Source: Trichinella spiralis
Lineage: Eukaryota > Nematoda > Enoplea > Trichinellida > Trichinellidae
Assembly: GCA_000181795.3 (NCBI GenBank)
Contig: CM012955.1
Span: 14,621,639 to 14,685,638 of the forward strand
Direction: 5' to 3'
DNA length: 64,000 nucleotides
The translations under genes and the position numbers were made by a program. How positions within the stretch are numbered: the stretch's first letter is position 1; the number at the start of each line of letters is the position of its first letter. This document shows, piece after piece, positions 13,056 to 24,270 of this stretch. Under the pieces are notes generated by a model that saw only the letters and a program-made list of their open reading frames with translations, was not told where the DNA came from and ran no database searches.

Positions 13056-14625
13056 CGTTCTTTTTTCAATACGTATTCCACTTTTGTGCAACGTAGCAGT
13101 AATACGATAAAAGGTACTGTAAAACTTATTAGAAATTAAGTTCACCAGTTACCTGTGCGACACGTCAAAAAAAGCAAGCGAAATAAACTTGTTGAAAAAA
13201 TAAATGAAAAAACAAATTTTTAAGCAGTTAATTTTTAAAAATAATAAATATGATTAAAACAGCAGAAAAAGCTAGAGTACTTCTGATTATTTAATATACG
13301 TTATTTCTGATTAATGCTGAATAATGCATTTATATGATTTGGAGAAAATGGATTGAAGTTTGTTTTCAATGAATTTAAAAATATTAAAAGGTCCTAAAGT
13401 AAAGTCTCAGCATTAAGAAACATGATTGTAGTTTCAGATAATAAATAACTTTTCTTATTTCTATTATAAGTAGCGTTATTTATAATGCGCGTTTGAAATT
13501 TTAGAGAATTATTATGAATAGTACAGTGATGTAATAAAGAAAATCCTGAATAGCTTTTTTAAAATTTATTTCATTACTTCATTTAAAACAGAGTCGTCGA
13601 AGAGAGATACTATTGTGCTTTGATGCGATGATTTTTTTTCAATGCACAAGCCTATCGTATAGAGCAGTACACAATATATTACGTCTGCAGCGAAGTAATA
13701 ATTGCCCATTATATTCAGTTAGGTACTCATGGATGCATTTCAATTACGAAATATGAATTAAAAAGAAAGAAACTGTATGGAAATACTTCCTTGCTATCGA
13801 GATGCAAGAAATACAAAAAGTTTTACTATATATACTTGAAATTTTTGAGCTTTGCTAATAAATATTTTGTTCAAACCTAATAGTATGCCATAAAATTATA
13901 TTTCACTGAAACAAAATTGTCATTCCTCCACTTGGTAAAATATTGTATTATTCTTTTTATAGATTGATTTATTTCATAGATGCAAAAAAAATTGCATATG
14001 CCAACATCTAAAATATGCCATATAAGCTTCAAAAGCTATGGATAAAAACAAGTGATTGTCATATTAACATTACTCTTCATGACAAAAATGACCCAGTGCT
14101 CCAGATACGATTTATCAGATAAACAACTTTGTGTTTATACTTCTCAACTAAAATTATTTCAGTTCATTATTTCTTTTTTTCATAAATAAACAAAATTATC
14201 CAAATAATTTACTGTTGCTTTTTTAAGTAATTTACAAAATTGCAATTTTGGTTCGTTTCACTGTGATTACCATATATTGACAATGAGGTATAATTTGGTC
14301 AGCTGATCGAACAATAAGCTTATCGTGTACTGGTGATCTGCAGATGAAAAACTAGTGTTGCAGTTGTCAAAACGAATCACAGCTTTTTCATGTGAGAATG
14401 CTCCTTTAGTAGATTGCTTTTTTTCTTTCCCTGTCAGTAAGCTCTATTTGCACTGTTTACAACATATAATGTTGGAAACTTGTTTTTCTTATTTATGTTT
14501 GCAAACGAAGCAGAATTTCGCGGTGACGTGCAGCTTTCTAGTTTTGCAAGCTTTATTGTTCTGCTTCTCGAAAATTTCTGTTTGTTCCATTATTTATCAG
14601 CTTTTCCTGTATTTGTATATTAAGG
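13056..14625. other. Divergent intergenic region, COPA / coiled-coil gene
   Basis: About 1.57 kb of AT-rich DNA separates two start codons on opposite strands, so both promoters should lie here. I see no clear TATA box or other motif I would defend. No coding frame is convincing; the open frame at 14355-14648 runs into the next start region and looks like 5' untranslated DNA. Confidence 0.6.
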
Positions 14626-17600
14626 ATGGAGGACGTTGTAAGTTGTGATGATTCTGAAGAATGGGATCAGCTTGACGATTCCGGCGATGACTGCGAATTC
14701 AGCGATTGGCAAACTCTGAATACGGTATGCAAGTATATTTTTTTCCAGAATAAGCATTTCGGATAATTTTAATTTTGCATTCAACATTCACATGGGACAC
14801 CTCTTCAGTTTAGTCTCGATTTCTGAAATTATATTATGTAGTGAAACTTCTTAATTCTATTTATTATAACTTTTAAATATATCTCATTGTAGCTTATAAT
14901 TCATTGCCAAAATTTGTTTCATATGAGAACATGTTAGATTTTTATATTCTCTAAATTGGGCAACTTTTGCATTTATTTGATTCTTGGACACGAGCAAAAT
15001 AATTTTGGTTTGAAAAATCTTTAACCGTTGCGCTGCTTACAGGCAATTGCAGTTCGAATTGTTCACATTTGATCTGCACCCTCTTTTTGCAGCACAATCA
15101 TTACTTTCATGATTTTTCTCCAATTTTGCATACTGGGATTTGAAAATCGATTTCTTTTATCATCAGTTTTTCCCATGCAAAAATAATATTCCATTTTCAT
15201 TGTTTACTACTTTTTGAACGTTCACATGAATTTTTCTTAAAATGCCATTTCACTTTCACATTATTCGAATTGATTTGTATACTTGTTTTTATTGACGCGC
15301 ATCAAAAGTGCAACACCGATAGGCATTTAAGCTGGCAATGATCAAATTTTATCTAGCAATAGCACTATTCTTTAACAAAATTTTCGTCGTCAGCAATAAT
15401 TTCTTCACTTCCTGTTGAGCAACGAATGCTAACAATAAACTTTTGTCCACATTTTATGCATACAATTGAAAAAAAATGCAAGAATTTTTAAGACGTTTGT
15501 CAATATTATTCAAAGCATGTTTATCAGAAATTTTCTTCGAATAATATTGGTTTATAAAGGTTAAATTAGAATCTGAATATCTATCTGTATGTATATTTAG
15601 AACAAGTAGATCAGTGATAATGTGGATATAGAGGGCAAGTTAAGAAACAAGATAAATAATCCGTGACTTGGTGCAATGTTTTGTTAGCTGTAATGTTTTT
15701 TATGCAAACAACGTGAAGAATAAGCGTTGATATTGTACTTTAACACGAGCAATGCATATTGGATACAAGTTGAATTTTGGGGAAATTTAAATAGATTTCA
15801 AGGTAGGTGAAATTTTCAAACGTTTTCTTCTCGTTTTAACAGTGTTCTGAAAATGGATATTCTAACCACTTGGCAACCAAAGCGTCATTTTTAAATTATT
15901 GTAATTGGAACATTTTCTCTGCGATAATTGTTGCCATTTGATGAATATTTAGTTTTCAATTTTAGAATAATTCATTATCTATAATTGTGAAATGCTATCC
16001 GTGTTTGATGAATTATTTGCAAGCGCTCAAGTGATTCCCAATTGCAGTCTTCAAAACAAAGCAACGTCAGAGCATTGCTTTGCTTAAGACAATTGTTCAA
16101 ATTTGATCGAAATGAAAATATGTTTTCTATGATTTTCTGATTGGCAGGAAATTTATGACGTTTACACGAGATGTTTGATGATGAAAGAAAAGTATATGCA
16201 TATATATATATATTTTTTTTTGGAAAAAAATATGATGAAACTGGGATTAATCTTAATGCAGAATATTACTTCAAAATTTTCATATTGAAGCTTTGAAAAA
16301 GTGAAATGCAATCATGTAGCAATTATTAAATGCAGGAGAAGGCGTGAATTAATTTTTTTTCTTCTTAATCTTAACGTATGACGTGTAGACGTTTGATTTG
16401 GAACAGTTGCATTTTCAAATGGCGTATTTTATAATTTGTTTTGAAAAGCAGATTTAAAAAATCGTTTGTTTTTTGCTTTTTCAAATTCTAGTTTAGTTAA
16501 AATTGTTCAATTTTGATGAAATACATTTGTTTAATTGATTTATTTTCAACTTTTTATTTAATACGGTAGAAAATCAATCGTATTTTTTTATTACATTAAT
16601 TTGTGGCAATACAATACAGTACAATAATAAACAGTGAAATGAAGTTTTATTTTTTGTTTTCTTGAAAAAATTTTGCTCGAAATTATCGTCAATTGGGAAA
16701 ATATATAGTCAGTAGTTGGGGGAGTGGTTTGTTTACATTCGTTGGTGCTATTATGCTTGGTGCGTTCGTGCCGCTTCGTAGCACCGGTTTTGAAAAGCGC
16801 ATTTTGACTATGGAACGTGATTGATCGCTAAACTGAGTAACATCGATCGCGACCTGCTTCTTCTGCCGGAGCGGCTATGTCAGTTGCTTTCTCATTAGCC
16901 TGCTTATTCCACAAACAGCATTCACTTCCCAACAACAGCTGCAACAATAATTTCCCTACCAAGTGTTAACGTTAACAACGTACGTCATGCTGCAATTCTG
17001 TCTTCGATATGGGTTAACCGATTCTGCTAGCAATTGTTGAAATTCAATTACAATATTCAGAATATGAATTGAAATTTCGTTTGATTTATGCTTTGAAATT
17101 AACACTGCACAAATGTCTTCTTTTTTTTTATTATATTTTTGCTTCAATTACAACCGAAACTGTTCGAACGTTCGACGTTAATCAATGATTAAACATACAT
17201 TGTCATAATATGCTGATTTAATTGTTTTGTAGAATCTTTATTTGTTTAATTTCAATTGAATTATTATTCATTAAATGTGACTAATGTCATAAAAAATGAC
17301 CTTTTTCAATATCAATAAACGAAAAACAGTATTCATGTCTACAGTATGACATCTTAAGTAATGTAAATTAAGTTTAAATGTTTTTTTTCATTAATGGTAG
17401 ATATGTTGTTATTATTATTGTTTTGTTAATTTTAAAGTCAGTTACGGAAGTGCTTCGTCAAGTGGGAGCGAGCAAGGAAATTTCTGAATTGTACAATGAT
17501 ATTCATACGACTGAAGATGGCGATTTACTGGAAGAAAATAATCCATCTGTCGGGGCTGCAGTCCCCAGCGACAACGAGGAGCAACAGTTTATTGGTACTT

Positions 17601-19382
17601 ATTTGTTGAATATGATAGTTATAATTTGCATTAAAAAATTTTTTTCCCCAAAGATCGTGAATATTATTTTGCTTCAGATACTTCTTCTGCTGTTCCAATT
17701 GAACAGAAAAAAGAGTTAGAATCGAGTTCTGATTCAAACTTGTCGACCGCGAACAGTGCGTCTGATTTGAAGCTAAATGAATTCATTGAAGGTTTTCTAT
17801 AATTTTTTTTAATGGAATACACATTTTCTTTTTCATTTTGATGATTATTATTTTTGTTTTCTTTCAGAAAGCTTTTTAGAACAAATGGTGAGCTTGACTG
17901 CGCTGGTCGCTGAACTTGCTCATGATAAGTTGTCTTCAATGGGATTCAATCTCAAATCTGGCGGTTGGTGTGTCTTTTCCATGGCTATACTGGCGATAAG
18001 TCATTGTATTCGTTTGTGAAATTTTTCCATTAAAAAAAATGATAATTTAATTTCAAAAAATATTCTAGACATTTGTATTAATTTTGCTGCTGGAAATATT
18101 AAAATAATTCTACACAAAGACTCGTTATTGCATAAAGTAAGATTTTAGAATTACAAAAAACAAAAAAAAATTCAACTATATTAACTACAGTAATAATACA
18201 GTTTTAAATTGCGCGAATTTTGCAGGCGTTGAAAGAAAACTGTGATTGTCCATTAAGTGATGTTTCTTTTCCAACGTTACCTGAACATCTCGAACCGTTC
18301 GGTGGTGAACGTTGGATTTCGAACGATTCGTTTTGCATAAAACGGGTAAGTGAATATATGAATATGTATATTTTTTTTTGATTAAAGAAAAAATAATAAT
18401 TTTACCTTTTTCTCATACTGTGTTTTTCCATTTTCAGCAACCGTTCAAGGATGAATTGTTGGAAAGAAATGAAAAATTGCAACAGGCCGTTGAAAATTTG
18501 AAATTGGAAATAGTTCGCCTGCAGAAAAGTGAAGCAACTTTGAAACGACGACACACGGCCGTGTTGATGCAGCTCAAGGGGCGCCAGAGACGCGAGGATA
18601 AAATTTTCACATTTCCCGATGACCAAGTGAAATTTTGCCTGCTGGATACGGGCCAGAAGGACACGGTTGAAGCTTTGGATTCGTTGTGGGCGTCGCTGGC
18701 GACGTTCCTACAAACGATCAGCAACTTTGGAACAGTGGACAAGCGGTGGGGCGGTGCCACTGTGACGATGAAGTACAGGGAAAAAATGACCACATCCGGA
18801 GCCAAATATCGCCCTTCACTGGACACAGCAGCTTTGAAACAGTCGGTGCTGAGACGGTTGCGTGATCGTGCACAGAAAAGCGTCGTCAAAGCGGACAAAG
18901 CGATCAGCAAAGCGTTCGGTTCTTCGGTTTTCAAAGCCGTGCAACGACGCCTTCGCCAATTTGGAAATATTCACAAAAATGTCAGCAATGATGATTACGT
19001 GAACGAGCTGAAAAATTTAGTAAAGAACATTACCGGCACGTTGGCCAGAATTGGACAATGTCCACTTGAACAATTCGCGGATAGTACGTCGAAATATTGT
19101 CGTCGTACGAAAAAAGGGTGTGGTCATTATTATCACAAGAAACAGTACAAAAAAAGTTGGAAATCAACAAACGATCAGTGGTATTGTCATGCTGAACACA
19201 CAGAGCCAGATGGTCGATTTGAAAATCCAATAAATTGGCAATTTTACGCTTCTGAACAGAGAAAACAGCTCCGCAAGGACAACGCCTTTTTCGACGGTTA
19301 CGATTCTTGGTTGACCAGACGTTACAGGAAACGAAATGTACTGCGAATGCGCAACAGCAATTTATTGAACATCAATTTTTAA
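14626..19382 (+). CDS. Single-pass membrane coiled-coil protein, CCPG1-like layout
   Basis: Seven exons fit in phase: 14626-14724, 17438-17594, 17678-17791, 17868-18005, 18069-18136, 18226-18345, 18438-19382 (1641 nt, 546 residues). Residues 1-33 are very acidic and contain two W-x-x-L motifs in acidic context, EEWDQL (W13-L16) and SDWQTL (W28-L31), which fit the LC3/Atg8-interacting (LIR) pattern. Residues 34-150 are serine- and acid-rich. One hydrophobic segment lies at about 157-177 and a short coiled coil at about 236-275; the C-terminal 270 residues are basic with several cysteines (KYCRRTKKGCGHYYHKK). This order (acidic LIR tail, one membrane span, coiled coil) resembles the vertebrate ER-phagy receptor CCPG1 and its relative PBXIP1, but I cannot align the C-terminal part to them. 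The start of exon 5 depends on a donor at 18006 that I chose by phase. Intron 1 is 2.7 kb and holds a GC-richer patch at 16720-16950. Confidence 0.7.
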
Positions 19383-20522
19383 TGCACATCTTCTTTGTTT
19401 TTTTTAATAATTACCATCTAGTTTATTTAAATTCCCTTCTTTTTTATTCATTTTTGTCATTATTCTGACTGTAAAACTTCATTCAACTTTCCATACAATT
19501 CCATCAGTAGTAATTATGATGATATTTCAATTTCTATTTATAAATTTCATCTTTTTTCTCTCTTACTTTCACCAAATATTTACTCCATTATTGGACTGCT
19601 AAAAATGGATGTGAAAAAATGTTCACTTTTTTTTCCATCTTTTCAAATTCATCCATATTATTATTATTATTATTATTATAAAATAATGCATCTAGTTTAC
19701 CAGTAAACAATCTCATCATGCTGCTGTATGAAGAATATTTTTTTGTCATAAAATGTAAAACAGTTTTCAAAAATTCAATCATGAAATAGATTTTAAATTA
19801 ATACAAATTGAATATTCAGTAAATTGTGCGAGCTTACAATTAAAGAAAAAAGAGTGGTGCACTGAAATCAATTCAACAGAATTTCAATTCACTACGAGTA
19901 CAAAGAAAGAGTAAATGGCAAATTTTTCTTTTATTACTGACGAGATTATTTGGAAAAATTCAATAAGAAATTACTTTTTCAAACAAGATTATCAATTGTT
20001 ATCAAAAATGGGAAATAATTTAAATGTACTAAAGTATATGATGATGGTGAAGAAGAAAACATATATATATATGTATATATATGTGGTGATTTTGTAATTA
20101 CATTTCGGAAATTTTTTATATCATAAGAATAAAATGACGTTTTACAAAAACGGTAAGAATTGCTTTATTAGTCGTGTTTTTTCTTAAATTATCTGGATGC
20201 TGGTATTTTAATTATAAAATTATAACACGTATATATATGGAAAGGGAAAAAGAAGAAGAAGAAGAAGGATGTTGCCTGTAAGCGCGTTCCAATTTTTAAT
20301 CAACCATTTAAATATCCAGTTCTACCACGTTCCAACAGTCATTGACCTCAGCATAGAAACTTGTAACCCCGCCACACTGCCACCATAATGCTAACGTCCA
20401 AAGATAATTCGTCATTTTCTTGTTACGTCATCAGCCTGACGATGGTCTTTTTCTGAGTAAGAGTAAATTTTCCGTCCAATTCATTTCTTGCAAAATCGTT
20501 TCTAGTGGCACCGGTCGGTCGA

Positions 20523-22199
20523 ATGGCGAACAATATGCGCTTCCATATTTGGGCAGTATTTCTGCTATTCGGCTTGATTGTTCAAGCTGAAAAAGCCAAA
20601 TCAGGCAACGACAACGAGCCGACCAAAACTGAACCAACAATTTCCCAAACCCCAAATCATTCAGATGCCAATCCTTATGCCAGAGGTTAGCCAACAGTGT
20701 TTATTTTCTTGAAGCAGCACTAATATCCATTCCATTTCCACATTACAGGATGGGGCGACGATATCAACTGGCTTCCATACGAAGAAGGTATAGAAGCTGC
20801 CAAAACTGAGTAAGTGAACATTTTCATCAAAACAATAAACCCCTTTTTAAACTCTATATCCATTTAAATGCACTTTCAGTAACTTTCATATTTGTTTGAT
20901 GATCAACTTTCCATATTGGATAACAATCTTTAATGATACAAAAGCAGTTGTGCAAATATTGAAACGACGATGGAACAAATTACAAACTGTCGTATTTATT
21001 TATTCATTAATTTATATGAATAATTTGTTTGAAAACATTTAAAAAAACGTAATTATTAATTTCACATCACTAAATGACTCGATCTTTTATTACAAATTGA
21101 ATAAGAAATAATTTATCAAGATGATCAGCATATTTGATGTATGATTTAGAAAGAAGCCAGTATTTTTGCTCATTCATAAATCATGGTGCCCTGCTTGTCA
21201 AGTTTTGAAAAAAAAATTCGTCAAAGCGAAACCAATTATTGAACTAAGCAAATATTTCATTATGATCAATGCTCAGGTAAGTTGAACAAGCATTGATCAT
21301 TTTTAAATAAAGAACATTTATTCATTTCAAGGATGACGAAGAACCATGGGAAGAAGATTTCAAACCAGACGGGGCATACATACCTCGCATTCTATTTCTT
21401 GGTAATCAAATTCAAACTCATGCAAATGTTCAATAATTGAAAAACTTTTATAACTTACCTCTGATAATATTTATGCTTTTTGGAACTTTTCATTTTCTTT
21501 TCTCTTCATGATTTCGCATTTCATTTTACTACTGCTCTAGATACGGAAGGTAACGTAATGAAGGACATCAAAAACCCGTCTGAAAATTTCGACCAGTATA
21601 CTCATTATTATTCTGCACCGTCTCCAAGTAAGTTTTCTTTAATGAACTTTAACTAATGCCAACTTTCTCTATAATAATATTATTATTACGATTTATTACT
21701 CAAATGATTCTAACAATTTCAAAAATCATTTTCTTTCATCTGTTACCTATTACTAAATGCATCGCATTGATACAGTAATTTCAGTTCTTCATTTTTGAAT
21801 TTAATTTAATTTTCACAATGAATATCTGTTTAAACTTTAATAAGCAAATATAAAATATAATTAAATTTGCTGTTTTTATTTTTATCAAAATTCCAGTAGG
21901 ATATTACGGTAATTGTTGGATTTTCAAGTGAATATGAATATTTAAACAATATACTATGACATTTAACTTCTTTTTGTTTATCTTCTCTGTTTCAAACTGG
22001 ATTAAATGTTTTTTTTGAAATTTTAAGTAATTTGAATCTACATTGCACTGAATTTTTTTGATATAACCATTTTTGAATTTCAGTTATTAAATCGATGAAA
22101 ACAGTGCTGTCGAAGCTGAACGTAGTCGGTAATGAGGTGCTAGATAATATTGATGATGGAGACAAAGCAAAGAAACAAACAGTTAAAAGTGAACTTTGA
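20523..22199 (+). CDS. TXNDC12: ER thioredoxin-domain protein, TXNDC12/AGR-like
   Basis: Six exons: 20523-20685, 20750-20810, 21150-21276, 21332-21401, 21541-21627, 22084-22199 (624 nt, 207 residues). A signal peptide (hydrophobic core WAVFLLFGLIV) is followed by a low-complexity linker, then WGDDINWLPYEEGIEAAK, the lead-in typical of the TXNDC12/AGR family. The active site is WCPAC (C88, C91) in KPVFLLIHKSWCPACQ; TXNDC12 proteins usually have WCGAC and AGR2 has a single cysteine. The motif YIPRILFLD and the C-terminal KSEL, a KDEL-type retrieval signal, place it in the ER lumen, where the family acts as a small oxidoreductase. It is longer than human TXNDC12 (172 residues) because of the linker after the signal peptide. 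Assignment to TXNDC12 rather than another ERp18/AGR member is by the intact CxxC pair. Confidence 0.88.
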
Positions 22200-24270
22200 A
22201 GCAAACTGAACTGCATGGACCTGGTTGCGAAATTTCACAGTTATTTGTTGCAGACTATATAATCTTATTTATAAGCGTAACTGGAAAAAAACTTTTTTTA
22301 CAGTTCCGATTGCAATCTGTTTTTTAATTCAGCTTATTGAATATGATTAAATGTTTAAAAGAGGTTTTTGCTTGACTATCTTGTATACAAGTACACATCT
22401 ACGATGGAATGTAACGTTCGAAATTAATGCTATATTCTGAAAATTATTTATCTGTGCATGTGAAAAAAGAAAGATAAACACGCAAAGTAACAATGATCAT
22501 GTCAAATTTCCGAGTCATTGTTAATCAGTCAGCTTTAACTGCCATATGGCAATATTTACTGAATAACACATTAGGCTAAGATTGTTATCAAAGAAAGGAA
22601 ATATGCAGAGAGTTCTTTATTCCTGAAAGAAGTACACGCTGTCTATATTTTGCTAATTATAATATATATAATAAGCAGTAAATTAATGATGCTTCTGCAT
22701 TAACCTTAAAAGAAAAAGTTAATTATTTGCAATATAATTTACACCAGTTATTTGTAGAAGCAACTACTGCGCGTCAAAATTCTTCCAAAATCAAATTTTA
22801 TCTTTTCATTTTGATGAAATTATACATTATAATATTACAATAATAACTGTTATTAAAATTATTTTATTTCTTATTTTCAAACGCACATTAATTTACGTTG
22901 CTTTTACTTGAGTATCATTTTATTTACAATATTTGTCAAGTTGGCTTACATGTTGCATATTGAACCATTTTGCAACTTCTTCTGATATCTTTTCATTCTT
23001 TTACAGTATATTCTCATAAAGAGTGCAGCTCTGTCTTGGGTATGTACATGCATAGCAGTGTAGTTTAATGTGTGTGTGTAATTTTAGAATAAAGAAAACT
23101 GTAACCGGGGATTCATTTTCAGCATTTTACATCTTCTTCATGGCAGCATGATTTTTTGTATATTTTTCAGGTGGATTCAGTTGGATGAATAGTCTTCTTT
23201 TGCATCTTCTGTTTTAAATTGATAATGGTAATGAAATAATATTCTTAATATAATTTTGTCATGATGAATGAAGTTTTTAATTTTTTTATTCATTCTAAAT
23301 TTAATTAAATTTCTTTGATTTATAATTAGAATCAAAACATTTACATCGTTTAATTGGATAATTTATCTATAATGTACTGCTTAATTTTTCTGTTGCATGT
23401 TAAATAATGCTTGTGTGAAGGTTTTGGCCTCAGTTGGTATCGTGCACACCATCAGTCGGTTTATATTCTACCCTAACAAAGCGATGCAAATACCTTTTGC
23501 ATTTTTGATAGGTCATTATTAAGCAACTCTGCATTGGCCCCATTTTTAAATTTAGTTTTAAATCAATCATTTAACTGAAGTGAGCATTATGATTTCTTGG
23601 GTATGTTAATGAATAGTTGGCTAATTGTTTCATGATGGTGAGAAATTGCTTTTAGCAGTCAGTCGTAAGGTTTGCATTCTTTCAGGCAGAAAAATGAACT
23701 TATATTTGAAAATTTTTGGTTTTTTTTCTGTTTCTGCGACACGTTTGATTTCACATGTTTGAACATTGATTTCACCAATAAACTGATGCTGCATTTTCGC
23801 TTTTCACATCGTTTTCAAACGTTCTTCTCATAATATACAACAATAGAAAAGGGGTTTTTTTATGAATTTGTTAACCGGTTCAATTATTATAATTCAGATT
23901 GTAAAAATTAATTCAAATCTCTTTTGTTGGATTAGTTGAAGAGTTGATAACTGTTTTGACACTTACCAGGATAAAGTTTTACGAAATGGTGTTGAATATT
24001 TATTTGTTTTATTATCTAAAAAATATTTTTAACTAGCTCTAATTTTTTCTTTGTATTGATATACAGTTTGTTATAAATTTGATTAAAAAAAATCAAGTTT
24101 ATACTGTGCTTATGCCACGTAGTTATACTGTAAACAGAAAATCAAGTTTAGTTATTTCAGAGGAAGATTGTTTAGGCAGATGATTTTGTTATTTTAGCAT
24201 TTTCATCTAGTGGTTTAATTCAAAAAATAGAAAATTTTCCGTTTCATAGGTAAATCTTCTGAACGGGAAA
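22200..24270. other. Gene-free AT-rich spacer
   Basis: About 2.1 kb between co-directional genes. No coding frame, RNA gene or repeat was recognised; it must hold the 3' end of the thioredoxin gene and the CLPX promoter. Confidence 0.6.

Noticed and set aside
16956..17147. 63-codon minus-strand frame in intron 1 of the coiled-coil gene
   Set aside because: No motif and AT-driven composition.
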